Shown piece after piece: positions 8,867-18,834 of a stretch of 64,000 bases of DNA (position 1 is the stretch's first letter; each line of letters opens with the position of its first letter). The position numbers were made by a program, and so were the translations under genes. The DNA is from Ichthyophis bannanicus (taxonomy: Eukaryota; Chordata; Amphibia; Gymnophiona; Ichthyophiidae): NCBI GenBank assembly GCA_033557465.1, contig CM066041.1, positions 154,479,532 through 154,543,531 of the forward strand. The letters are read 5' to 3'. The notes below the pieces were generated by a model. The model made no database searches and had not been told where the DNA came from. It saw nothing but the letters and a program-made list of their open reading frames with translations.

Positions 8867-10638
8867 ATGCCAGGAAAGGTATTATGCCTGCTCTGTGGCG
8901 TGAAGAGGTCAGCGGTGTCAGAGACCGGGGTGTGTAAGAGCTGTGGCCAAGCGGCCCTGGCGGATCAGAAGCTGGATGAGGAAGGGGAGGCTCCTGCCGG
9001 GCCTCTCGAGGGTCCTCGTTCGCCGGGAGTACAGCTTGAGGATCCGGTACCGGCCCATCCTCGAGGCCTGATGGGCCAGTGGCTCAGGCTCCTTTTCCGG
9101 GAGAGTTGGCTTCTATTTTCTCCCCGGACTTTGTGGCTCTGATCCAGAAGGCATTTGGTGGTGCATCCCGGGAACTGGCATCCTCGGCGGCTGGGCTAGG
9201 GCCCGTGGCGGGGAGCCTGGGTCATAAGAGGCCAGGAACTCCGCTGTCAGTAGCAGCTTCGGCGCCCTTGCTGAAGAGAGCGCGAGGGGAGTTTGAGAAG
9301 CAGAGTCTGTCTGGATTTTCTGAGGACTTGCATATGGCAGATGAGGAGGATCTGGACCTGGAAGAGGAATTGGAGGAAGGTGAGATTGCAGAGCAGGAGG
9401 ATCAGGCCAGAGTGGTGCGGATCTTTCGTAAAGAGGAATTGCCTGCTCTCATCTCGGAAACGTTGAAGGCGCTGAATGTTCCGGTGTCGGGGCCAGCAGA
9501 AGAGGCAGCATTGGAGGATCCACTTCTACAGGCTTTTCGGAAGACACAACGGGCTTTCCCTATGCATAGAGTAGTCAAGGAAGTGATTCAAGGGGAATGG
9601 GACATGCCTGAGGTTACCCTTAGGGGTTCTAGGGTGATGTCTCGCTTGTACCCCCTGGTGGAGCAGGATAAGGAGATCTTTAAGTCACCAAGAGTGGATG
9701 CGGCGGTTTCAGCGGTGACTAAGAAGACAACCATTCCCATTGAAGGCAGTGCGGCGCTCAAGGATACTCAGGACAGAAAGCTGGATGCCTTGTTAAGGCA
9801 GGTGTTTGAGGTGAATGCTCTTTCCATTCAAGCATCTATTTGTGGGGCTTGGGTGGCAAGAGCCTGTTTGCGCTGGGCCCAACAGGTCCATGGAGATTGA
9901 GAGCAGGAATCGCTGGATGAGGCAGCTCGGCTGGAGTCCGGTGCGGCTTACCTTGCGGATATTCATTATGACCTTATCAGGGGGCTGTCCAACAGTATGG
10001 CCTCGGTGGTAGCAGCGAGGAGGGAGGAGTGGCCTAGTGGTTGGGGCAAGGTACTACAGGCCTGAAGGTCGGTGGTTCAAATCCCACTAGAGGACAGCAA
10101 CCTTGGGCCGGAAGGACTGGGGTTTCTAGTCCCGCAGGTGCTCCTTGTGGTCTTGGGCAAGCCACTTAACCCTCCATTGCCCATGTTCCCTGTAAGTATT
10201 AGTGTATGTGTCTCATATCCCCTCGTGTTAAATGTATCCCCCAACCGCTTTGACCCGGTGAAAAGCGGGATATAAATGCAGCTAAATAAATAAATAAATA
10301 AAATCTGTGGTTGCGCAATTGGGCAGCGGATGCCTCCTCTAAGGCCAGGTTGGGTAAGCTGCCTTTTAAAGGGAAGCTTCTATTTGGAGAGGATTTGGAC
10401 AAGATAGTTAAGGATTTGGGTGAGTCCAAAGGGGGTAGGCTTCCCGAGGACAAGCAGAAACTGGGAAGGTTTCTGTCCTGTCTAGAGGCGTACAGAGAGA
10501 GTTTCGTCGTTGGCGGACGTCTCGGTTTCCTCCCCCTCAGAGGGGGCGTTTTCCTTATAGAAACCAAGGGTTTCGTGGTTTCCGGGGGGCCAACAGAGGA
10601 TTTGCGGCCTCCTCTGCGGGTGCCAAAAAGCCGCAATG
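8867..10638 (+). pseudogene. DIRS 1 gag-like ORF1 (broken)
   Basis: Starts at ATG 8867 with a small CxxC...CxxC motif (CLLCG and CKSCG). A frameshift near 9065-9085 moves the reading into the frame that holds an acidic stretch (DEEDLDLEEELEEGEI) and a conserved block around MHRVVKEVIQGEWDMPE. An in-frame TGA lies at 9898, after which the same frame continues as DEAARLESGAAYLADIHYDL. A SINE then interrupts it (10021-10303). After the SINE the frame resumes (AADASSKARLGKLPFKG) and, following another shift, ends in a basic RG-rich tail (RNQGFRGFRGANRG) at about 10638. Vertebrate LAP2-alpha is known to derive from a DIRS gag of this type, so similarity searches may misname it. Confidence 0.85.
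10021..10303 (+). mobile_element. tRNA-derived SINE inside DIRS 1 gag
   Basis: Head contains GTGGCCTAGTGGTTGG (A-box-like) and GGTGGTTCAAATCCC (B box). The body includes CTTGGGCAAGCCACTTAACC, and the 3-prime end has a hairpin CCGCTTT...AAAGCGG (10245-10251 with 10262-10268), then GATATAAAT and an AAATAAATAAATAAAT tail. The tail hairpin matches those of L2 LINEs in this window, implying L2 machinery moved it. Target duplication is not evident. Confidence 0.9.
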
Positions 10639-10639
10639 A

Positions 10640-12539
10640 AGTCAGGGAGGCCCAGGTGGAGGTTGCAGTCGGAGGTCGTCTACAGGAATTTTATGCTGCC
10701 TGGGCCGCAATTACGACAGATCAGTGGGTATTAGAAGTGATTCGAGAGGGCTCTGCGTTGGAGTTTCAGAGACCGGTGACCGACTCCTTTGTCCTGTCCC
10801 CTTGCAGGGTGCGGCAAAAGCGTGATGCGGTTCAACAGACGTTAAACAGGTTGTTGGAGCTCAAAGCGGTTGTGCGGGTGCCGCCAGAGCTTTGCGGCTT
10901 AGGTCGATATTCCATTTATTTTGTGGTCCCGCAAAAAGAAGGGACTTATCGGCCCATTTTGGATCTGAAAAGAGTGAACAGATGTCTCCGGGTTTCCCAT
11001 TTTCGTATGGAGACGCTGCGGTCGGTCATCATGGCGGTCAGAAAGGGGGAGTTTCTGACATCGCTCGATTTAGCCTTGGCGTATCTGCATATTCCGATCC
11101 GTCAGGAGCATCAACGGTTCCTCCGCTTCGCGGTGCTGATGGGGCATTTTCAGTTTCTGGCATTACCGTTCGGTCTCGCCACTGCGCCGTGCACTTTTAC
11201 CAAGGTTATGGTGGTCATGGTGGCGGCGTTGCGGAAGGATGGCGTTCTGGTACATCCGTATTTCGACGACTGGTTGATTCGAGCGAAGTCCCACACGGAA
11301 AGCGAGGAGGCGACGGCCAAGGTCGTCGGCTTCCTTCAGAGTTTAGGCTGGGTCGTCAATATGGCCAAGAGCAGTCTGGTTCCATCTCAGAATCTCGAGT
11401 ATCTGGGCGCAAGGTTCGATACGGAGGCAGGGAAAGTGTTTTTGCCTCTGCTTCGAGCCGGGGCTTTACGGACATTGGTGCAGAGGTTTCTCGACAGACC
11501 TCGTCCAACGGCATGGCATTATTTACAGCTCCTGGGAACGATGGCGGCGGCGATCGAGTTGGTGCCCTGGGCGAGGCCTCATATGAGGCCGCTGCAGCAA
11601 GTGTTGCTCCGACGGTGGTCTCACCAAAACGACCCGCTGTCTCGGCGGTTGGTCTGCCCGGAGGAGACTCGGGAAGTGTTGCAGTGGTGGTTGCGTCCGG
11701 AGTCCTTGGCGAGAGGGATGCCGTTGGAAGCACCGAATTGGATTCCACTGATGACTGATGCCAGCCTGTTCGGTTGGGGAGCGCATTTTCAGGGCAAGTT
11801 TGCGCAGGGTCAGTGGTCCGTACAGGAGAGGGCCTGGTCAATAAACAGATTGGAGCTCAGGGCCGTGTTCCAGGTGCTGCTAAGTTTTCAGCGAGATCTG
11901 AGAGGGGCGGCGATCCGGGTACTGTCGGACAATGCGACGGCAGTGGCCTACATCAACCGGCAGGGGGGCACGGGCAGTGTGCCTTTAGAGGACGAAGCGG
12001 ATCGCTTGTTCCGGTGGGTCGAGGAGAATCTGCAGGCGTTATCGGCGGCACACGTGGCAGGAGTAAACAATGTGACGGCCGACTTCTTAAGTCGGGTAAA
12101 GGTAGATCCCGGAGAATGGAGCATTCATCCAGAGGTGTACGGCATGGTGGTGCAGCGCTGGGGGGCTCCAATAATGGATCTCATGGCCACGTTCCACTCG
12201 GCGAAGGTCGGTCGATTCTTCAGCAGGCGTCGAGAACCAATGTCGGAAGGGCTGGATGCCCTCATCCAGGACTGGCCGGTGGGTCAGCTTCTTTATGTAT
12301 TTCTGCCCTGGGTGCTAATCGCACGCGTGGTGCGTCGCATCGAACGTCACCGCGGAGTGGTGATTCTGATTGCGCTGGATTGGCCGCAGAGGCCCTGGTA
12401 TGCGGATCTCAGGAGATTGTTAGTGGACGAGCCTTGGCGTCTGCCAGTCCGGCAGGACCTTCTGGTGCAGGGGACGTTGTTCATGCCTCAGGTAGCTCGG
12501 TTCTCGCTTATGGCATGGCTCTTGAAAGGGCAAGGTTAA
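10640..12539 (+). CDS. DIRS 1 reverse transcriptase-RNase H polyprotein
   Basis: Uninterrupted for about 630 codons here; the frame is open back to 10311 only because a gag indel joins it, so the true start is uncertain. RT motifs in order: SIYFVVPQKEGTYRPILDLK near nt 10906-10965, LTSLDLALAYLHIPI near 11055, LPFGLATAP near 11165, and the catalytic box YFDDWL near 11259. RNase H follows: TDASLFGWG (about 11755), INRLELRAV, SDNATAVAYINRQGG (about 11925) and VNNVTADFLSR. The C-terminal part after DLMATFHS matches the region between RNase H and recombinase in DIRS elements, sometimes annotated as a methyltransferase; I see no clear methyltransferase motif. The product copies element RNA into cDNA. 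Confidence 0.93.
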
Positions 12540-13579
12540 GAGCTAAGGGCTACTCGGAGGCGGTGGTATCCACCTTGCTAGGTGCACGTAGAAGGTCCAC
12601 TTCTTTAGCGTATGTTAGAGTGTGGCGCATTTTTGAAGCTTGGTGTGGTGAGAGGCATTGTGAGGCGTTGCAAGTGTCTGTGCCTCAGATCTTGGCGTTT
12701 TTGCAGGATGGTTTTCAAAAAGTATTGGCAGCCGCTTCCTTACGGGTGCAGGTGGCGGTGATTTCCTGTTACAGGGGGAAGGTTAAGGGCCAAGCGTTGG
12801 GTGTTCTCCCTGATGTGAAGAGGTTTTTGACGGCGGTGAAGCTGTTGCGGCCTCTGGGCAGGTATCTTGTGCCTACCTGGGATCTGCAATTGGTCTTGGA
12901 AGGTTTAGGAAAGCGGCCGTTTGAGCCTTTGGCAGAGGCAACGTTGAAAGGTTTGACGTTGAAGGTGGTGTTCTTGGTGGCTATTGCGTCAGCGAGGAGA
13001 ATTTCAGAGTTACAGGCGCTGTCGTGTAAGGAACCGTTTTTGACCTTTTCTGAGTCGAAGGTGGTTTTGCGGCCGGTGCCATCCTTTTTGCCAAAGGTGC
13101 TGTCGACCTTCTATCTGAATCAGGTGGTATCTTTGCCTGTTTTCCGCGCGGATTCGCAGGGGTCCTTGGGTTGGCAGTTGCATCGCTTGGACGTCTGGAG
13201 GGCGTTGAAGAAGTATCTCAGTAGAACGGCGGAGTTCAGGCGCTCGGATAGGCTGTTTGTGTTGTTCGGGGGGGCCTCGCAAAGGTGAGGCGGCGTCTAA
13301 GGCATCCATTGCCAGATGGATAAAAGCGGCGATTGCGTCGGTGTATTTTTACTGAAAGGAAAGGAGGTTCCTGAGGGGTTGAGAGCTCATTCGACTAGGG
13401 CGCAGGCCGCGTCTTGGGCGGAATACAAGTCTGTGCCGCCGGTAGAGATTTGTCGGGCAGCAACGTGGTCCTCCCTAAATTTGTTTGTCAAGCATTATCG
13501 TCTGGATGTGCAGGCGAGTAGGGATACCTGTTTTGGATCGGCGGTGCTTCAGGCTGGTCTGGCAGGTCCTGCCCAGTGA
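12480..13579 (+). pseudogene. DIRS 1 tyrosine recombinase (two frameshifts)
   Basis: Integrase-like tyrosine recombinase that would insert the circular DIRS cDNA. The first part, in a frame open from 11774, carries the core-binding segment AYVRVWRIFEAWC and catalytic Arg block SARRISELQAL (about 12990). One extra G in the G run near 13265-13275 shifts the frame; another shift near 13350 moves to the third frame, where HSTRAQAASWAE (His and second Arg, about 13388) and FVKHYRLD (catalytic Tyr, about 13497) are found. All tetrad positions are present, so the damage is in frame only. It overlaps the end of the RT/RNase H frame by at least 60 bases. Confidence 0.88.
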
Positions 13580-13602
13580 GTTCTTTTACTGCTGTGTTAC
13601 TT

Positions 13603-13699
13603 CTCCAGAGTTTCCGGGACTAGACTGGAGGGACGTTAAGGAAGTGTAAATTAGACTTACCTGCTAATTGTAGTTCCTGAAGGAACTCCAGACTAGTCC
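13603..13699 (+). repeat. DIRS 1 internal complementary region
   Basis: The first part (13603-13643) is the reverse complement of the left end from 7896 to about 7937; the second part (13644 to about 13699) is the reverse complement of the right end back from 14153. The join ...GTTAAGGAA/GTGTAAATT... marks the circle junction. DIRS replication models use this region as the template that lets both ends be completed. Confidence 0.93.
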
Positions 13700-13990
13700 A
13701 GGACCCCGTCCCGTTGCTTTGCCTGAAGTGGAGCCTGAAGCGCAAGAGGTTACAGGTAAGAGATTGCGGTGCAGGCCGCGGCTTTGCATTCCGGTGAAGG
13801 GATTGTACATAACATTTCATAGGTGGGGGCTTCCAAGGGAAGGGAAGCGAGGACCTTCACAACTGAATTTCAAGGTAGTGACTATATTAGTTTAAAGTTT
13901 ACAAGATTTCGTTTTAATATGGTTGGTTTTTCATGTGTTTTGTCTTATACTTAATTGTTGCTCCGGTGAGTCTGCTTTGTCAATAGGTTA

Positions 13991-14109
13991 CTGGAGAGGG
14001 AGGAGGCGGTGCCTGAGTCCTTATACCAGTGACATCAAAGAATGATGTGGATCAGTCTCCAAGCTGCTGGAAGAGGATCACAACTCCAGAGTTTCCGGGA
14101 CTAGACTGG
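13991..14109 (-). repeat. DIRS 1 right inverted terminal repeat
   Basis: Reverse complement of 7911-8029 over 119 bases. The remaining 44 bases to 14153 are outer-end sequence present only here and in the internal complementary region. Confidence 0.95.
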
Positions 14110-14153
14110 AGTTCCTTCAGGAACTACAATTAGCAGCTAAGTCTAATTTACAC

Positions 14154-14999
14154 CTTGTTCACATGCTCTTTTACCTGCACTAAGATGTTACTAAGAACAA
14201 GGTTAGGAAGGGATTTTCAATTTTGTGTCTACTTTTGAAATGCATGCCTATGTGTGCATAACTCACAAAAACTGTGGGGTCAGTTTTCAAAGGCATTTAT
14301 CTGATTAGCAGTATCTACTAACCAAATAAGTGCTGTTGAGAGAGCTTTTTTCAGTGGCACTAGAGAGAGAGTGTTGTTGAATGTTCTTTCGGACCACCTG
14401 GCCACTATTTAGAGAGTTGTGCGGAGACAAAAGTTATCCATATAGCAGCAGTTCTCAGCAATACAATATGGATTTCTTAGAACTGAAAAAAGAGCCCAAA
14501 TTGCTATCTGGACAGCATTTCATGTAGCAGCACAGAAAATTGTTGCTGTATGGAGAGTGGCTGGGTCTGACCGCAATAACCAGATATTTAGTGTTGGGCC
14601 ACTATGCAGCAACAGACACTGAATATCTGCTTTTTATTTATCTGTGGACTTTTAAAAAAATGCCGACTACTTTGACTAAATATTAACTTGTACATGCCAC
14701 AAAGAGCAGCTCTAAATGCGAGTGCATCGTTTTCCTGAGGTAATCTAAAAGCAGAAGTGCACACATACTTTCCCTATGCAGAAAAAAGTCTGTGCACATT
14801 TTTTACCTATGCACAGAGTTATAAAATGACCCCCACAGCATTCTGGCAAAGAGAATCCACCCTTCCCTGCTGCTTTCTTTTTTCATTTTATATTTCTAAC
14901 AAATTTCATCAACAAATGTTCTCATGGAATATATTTGAGGGGATAATGAAAACCTAAAAGGAGAGGTATGAAAAGAGGCATGAAGACTAAAATATGTAT
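14154..14999. repeat. Old unclassified repeats
   Basis: 14275-14660 resembles the ATATTCA-type repeat family (GGGGTCAGTTTTCAAAGGC at the start, ACTGAATATCTGC near the end). 14680-14840 ends TTATAAAATGACCCCCA like 6130 and 47840. Nothing else recognised. Confidence 0.45.
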
Positions 15000-15482
15000 A
15001 CTCTAGAGAAGGAGGAGGGACAGGGGAGATATGATACAGACGTATCAATGAACAAACAAACCTTTTCAAAAAAGGGGAAGCTGTAAGACCAGAGGACATA
15101 CGATGAAGCTGGAAGGTGGTAAATTTAAAAGCAACATCAGGAAATACTTTTTCACTGAAAGGGTGGTGGATGCATGGAATGTCCTCTCGATGGAGGTGGT
15201 GGGGGCAAATACAGTGACTGAATTCAAAATGCCATGGGACAGACACAGTGGATCCCTTCATAGCAAGAGCATGAAATCAAAACCAACTTAAATATCTTTT
15301 AATAGAGGGGGGCTGACCTGCACGGAGCAGCAGGTACATCCCTAAACACAGGAATAGAGGGGGGGGGGGGTGATCTGCATTGATCTGCAGTTACAAATAC
15401 TCTAGCTACTTTACTAGGCAGACTAGAAGGATCATACTGGTCTTTATCTGCAGTCATATACTATGTTATGTTACTATGTTAC
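15000..15482 (+). mobile_element. CR1-type LINE 3-prime end (second family)
   Basis: Encodes RKYFFTERVVDAWN, then EVVGANTVTEFK and a DRHSGS-like word, the C-terminus of a CR1 family distinct from the one at 651. The tail contains the phrase ACTGGTCTTTATCTGC and ends in TATGTTACTATGTTAC. The same family occurs at 33986-34178, 46390-46515, 49166-49289, 52063-53323 and, inverted, 56920-57790. Confidence 0.87.
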
Positions 15483-15850
15483 AAGAATGATTGTTGCAGC
15501 ATTTGCAGGGGTGGCACCCGAAGGCATAGAGGATACCAGAGAGACTTCATCACCAATCAATGATCCAGGCAACTCAGCAACTTAAGCTGCAGATGTTGCA
15601 CATTTGGGCATGCCGCCAGTGGCACCCTGGATATACCTTTGCATTTCCTCTCCCTCCCCATTTCACACTGGGTCAATGTAGCAGAGCTCAAAGGACCAGG
15701 AAGCAAATGTCAGCCATCTTAGGTAGGCTCCGCCCTCTGTCCCACTGCTTTCTGAGTAGTACCATACAACCATCCTAGAGGGAGTACCTCCTTCAATGTG
15801 AAGAGCTTGCAATGTATGATGAGCACCTTCACTTACCTGTGCATTCATAA
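15483..15850. other. Unassigned sequence
   Basis: Nothing recognised between the CR1 tail and the transposon terminus. Confidence 0.4.
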
Positions 15851-15915
15851 CACAGGTCTGCGACTAAAAAGCTGTTTGATTATTTTCATCTAATTTCCAT
15901 GTATTTTGGTGTGCT
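15851..15915 (+). repeat. Left TIR of the unidentified transposon
   Basis: Begins CACAGGTCTGC. It aligns with the reverse complement of about 23115-23186, with indels in the A/T runs. Confidence 0.75.
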
Positions 15916-16432
15916 GAAAACAAATAAAATATTGAAAAAACTCCTAGATGTCATGATTTGCCACAACATGCAAAATTGTCTTCAAATTTATCAATTTTTT
16001 GGAAATTACTATTAATTAATTCAAATTACTATTAATTAATTCACATAAGTGCATTTAAGATATAAAATGCAAAAAAAACCTTAAAGGGATTGTCTGAGTT
16101 ATGTAAAAAAAAATATAGCACTGTAAATCTGATGGTCAGCAATATATACATAAGCTAAGCAAGTTTTAAGTCCGTGCTTCTAATGGTAGAAGGGGTTAAT
16201 CTTTCCTGAAGAATCCAGTGGGAGGGAGACACAGGGCAGATAGCAGCAGCTCCGGTCAGTGCAGGGGGGGGGGGGGCGTGGCCAGCACTGTGACGTCTCG
16301 TGTACAGACACAGAGCTGCTCTCTCCTGCACGCCACACTTGTGCACGAATCATCATCAGGTTCTTGGTTCTAGGCTGTTCACACTTTTTCATCGCAATTT
16401 GTGCTAGCTCGTCATTCTTCAACCATTATGTT

Positions 16433-17552
16433 ATGGCTCCGCGAAAGTGTATTAATTCGCCAGACAGTTTCTGTTTCATCTGTGGTGAATATACAGTGTT
16501 GAAGCAACAGCAGAATATTACAGACGTTGTGAAAAAAGTATACTTTGCCTACTTTGGACTAAAAATTGGAGATCAAGATAAAGTCTGGGCGCCTCATAAA
16601 GTGTGCAAACGGTGTGTTAAGGACCTCCGAAACTGGTTCAACGGTAAGAAAAAATCTTTCAGTTATGGGATTCCTATGGTATGGCGAGAGCAAAAGAACC
16701 ATAGTGATGACTGTTACTTTTGTTCATGCGATGTGAAAGGGTTTAATTCCAAATGGAAGCATTACATTTCATACCCCAATCTTCACTCGGCAATTCGTCC
16801 CATCCCCCATGGCACAGGTATACCAGTATCCAAGCCCCCTGCTACCTTGGAAGAGATACCTAGCTCCAATGAAGGTGAAGTCATACCTGAACCAGATGAC
16901 GAATCAAGTTCTGACTTTGAAGATGATACAAGACCAAAATTGTTTTCTCAGGAGGAGATGAATGATTTGGTAAGAGACTTGAATCTTCCCAAAGATGCCG
17001 CTGAGTTACTCGGATCAAGGCTGAAAAGCAGGAATTTATTGTTGCCAGGAGTGTCATCTTCATGGTTCAGACATCATGAAAAGGAGTTTGTTCCTTACTT
17101 CGCCCAGGAAGACAAGTTGGTTTATTGCATCGATGTCGAAGGTCTGATGGGTCAATTTAAAATCCAATATGATTCAGAGCAATGGCGTCTTTTTATAGAT
17201 TCTTCAAAAAGAAGTCTCAAAGCAGTTTTACTTCACAATGGTTTTTACGCTTCCATACCTGTAGGTCATTCCGTACACTTGAAGGAAACCTACGAGAACT
17301 TGGAATTGGTTCTTCGTAAACTTAAATATGAAGACCATGGTTGGCAAGTGTGTGGGGACTTGAAGGTCTTGTGCATGCTGCTCGGGCAACAAGCTGGGTA
17401 TACCAAATATCCTTGTTTTCTGTGTCTGTGGGACAGTTGAGACCGACAAAATCACTGGACCAAGAAGAGTTGGCAGCTGAGGGTGCTAACAGTCGGTGAA
17501 AAAAATGTCCTCCGAGAAACTTTGGTACCTTCCCATAAAGTTCTTCTACCAC
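16433..17552 (+). pseudogene. Transposase-like gene, first part
   Basis: ATG at 16433 opens a protein with an N-terminal Cys cluster (FCFICGEY, then VCKRCVKDL, residues about 11-65) followed by a second Cys pair (CYFCSCD, about 100), a likely zinc-binding domain. The core contains LVYCIDVEGL, RLFIDSSKRSLKAVLLHNG, HSVHLKETYENLELV, QVCGDLKVLCMLLG and KYPCFLCLWDS. The TGA at 17438-17440 interrupts the frame; the same frame continues as DRQNHWTKKSW to HKVLLPP, where the hAT enters. Proteins with these words occur widely in arthropods and other animals as uncharacterised proteins, from memory. The FIDSS and CGDLK aspartates look like the first two acidic residues of an RNase H-type (DDE/D) fold; that is inference. 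Confidence 0.8.
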
Positions 17553-17568
17553 CAGGGCCGGATTTACC
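17553..17568 (+). repeat. hAT left TIR
   Basis: CAGGGCCGGATTTACC, identical in reverse complement to 22342-22357. It is flanked outside by the duplicated TCTACCAC. Confidence 0.96.
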
Positions 17569-17642
17569 TTGAGTGAGGCCCTACGCCAACAAAAATTGTG
17601 GGTCCCCAGTAGGGGCGGCCCAAGGGGGGGGTGCGGGGCCTC

Positions 17643-17680
17643 ATTTGCATAAGGGGCCTCATTTGCATAAATATTTGCAT
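17643..17680 (+). repeat. Three ATTTGCAT octamers, second hAT
   Basis: ATTTGCAT at 17643-17650, 17661-17668 and 17673-17680, the counterpart of 2004-2041. They mark the outermost extent of similarity between the two hAT elements. Confidence 0.6.
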
Positions 17681-18599
17681 AATGTTACCATATACTAACT
17701 TTTAGTAAACGTGCCTCTTAATGAGTGTATGGATAAAGAAAGACTAAAAGATTTCTACATTACTATAATCCAGTGCCAACTGCCAGACACATTAGGAACT
17801 ACTACAAACACTGCCCATTTAGAACCCATAGCAAACCCGCCGTATCCTAACAGCACTACCAGGACTCACAAAGCACCATACCCTACCTATCAAAAGGCAA
17901 CACTGCAAATATTAAACCAATACATTTCAGAGAACAACAATACATGACCTACTGGGGAAAGAGAACAAGTGGCAATGTCAAATAAGAATTATATAAACAG
18001 AACACCTCAGCTCAGTTACACATGCAGAACATAGACCATCACCAAACAAGTAATCACAATTTAGAAACAGGAAGACAATAATTAAACTGGGAATCCCAAA
18101 AGCCAAACTTGGAATGTACAACACTGTAGAAATAAAACTATACATTAATTTGCTCTTGTACTAAACAAAGCGCAGACGTTAATGATGCACATTTACCAGA
18201 GCTGACATATTCCAATTAATAAATTCAAAATAAAGAGATATTTTTCTACCTTTTGTGCATTTTTTTCCAGCTGCAATTGCTCCAGCCACTTTCTTCTGGT
18301 TTCTTTGTGTCTTCTGCTAACTCTCCATCGTCTGCTGTCCATTTGTCCTTTCTTCTCTCTTCTAGTTTTTTTCCATTCTCTCTCTACATCTGCTTTAACA
18401 TACTAATCTTTCTCCTTTTGCTCTTTCCTCATTCCTATTTCATCCACTCAAATTTTACCCCTCCATCCTCAATCCCCACTTACTCTCCCAGTACCCGGCC
18501 AATTGTAGATTTTTTATCCCTCCCACACAAAATATTTTTCCCTTCTCCATTTTACTCTTCCAGCCCCATCCCATTCTAATCCTCCCCCAACATCAGCTC

Positions 18600-18833
18600 C
18601 CTTCTAGTTCCAGCCTCACCCAGCATCCATTCCCTTCTAGTCCCTGCATCAACCCATTTCCAGTCCTAGCCACCCATCAGCCCATTTCCAGTCCTAGCAA
18701 CCCCCCAACCCAATACCAATCCTAGCCCCCCCATCAACCCACTTCCAGTCCTAACCCCCCATCACCCCATTTTCAGTTTAAGCCCCCCCTATAACCCATT
18801 ACCAGTCCTAACCCCCCATCAGCCCAGTTACCA
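18600..18833 (+). repeat. Short form of the C-rich minisatellite
   Basis: Several imperfect units of the kind CCCATTTCCAGTCCTAGCC and CCCATTACCAGTCCTAACC, abutting the transposase stop. It is the unexpanded counterpart of 3020-4480. Confidence 0.85.
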
Positions 18834-18834
18834 C

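Larger units (their letters stand above)
7896..14153 (+). mobile_element. DIRS retrotransposon 1 (about 6.26 kb)
   Basis: Shows the full DIRS plan: inverted terminal repeats (7911-8029 and 13991-14109), a gag-like region, RT and RNase H, an overlapping tyrosine recombinase frame, and an internal complementary region at 13603-13699 that copies both outer ends in reverse complement. DIRS elements integrate by a tyrosine recombinase from a circular intermediate and make no target duplication; none is seen. The copy is damaged: frameshifts in gag and recombinase, one in-frame stop, and a SINE inserted in gag. Confidence 0.95.

Noticed and set aside
8867..9900. A host LAP2/thymopoietin-like gene
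   Set aside because: The similarity expected to LAP2-alpha reflects its DIRS gag origin; the frame sits within DIRS ends, is broken and is next to RT.
10892..11758. Plus-strand 288-codon frame overlapping the RT gene
   Set aside because: Gly/Ser/Arg-rich shadow of the GC-rich RT frame, no motif of its own.
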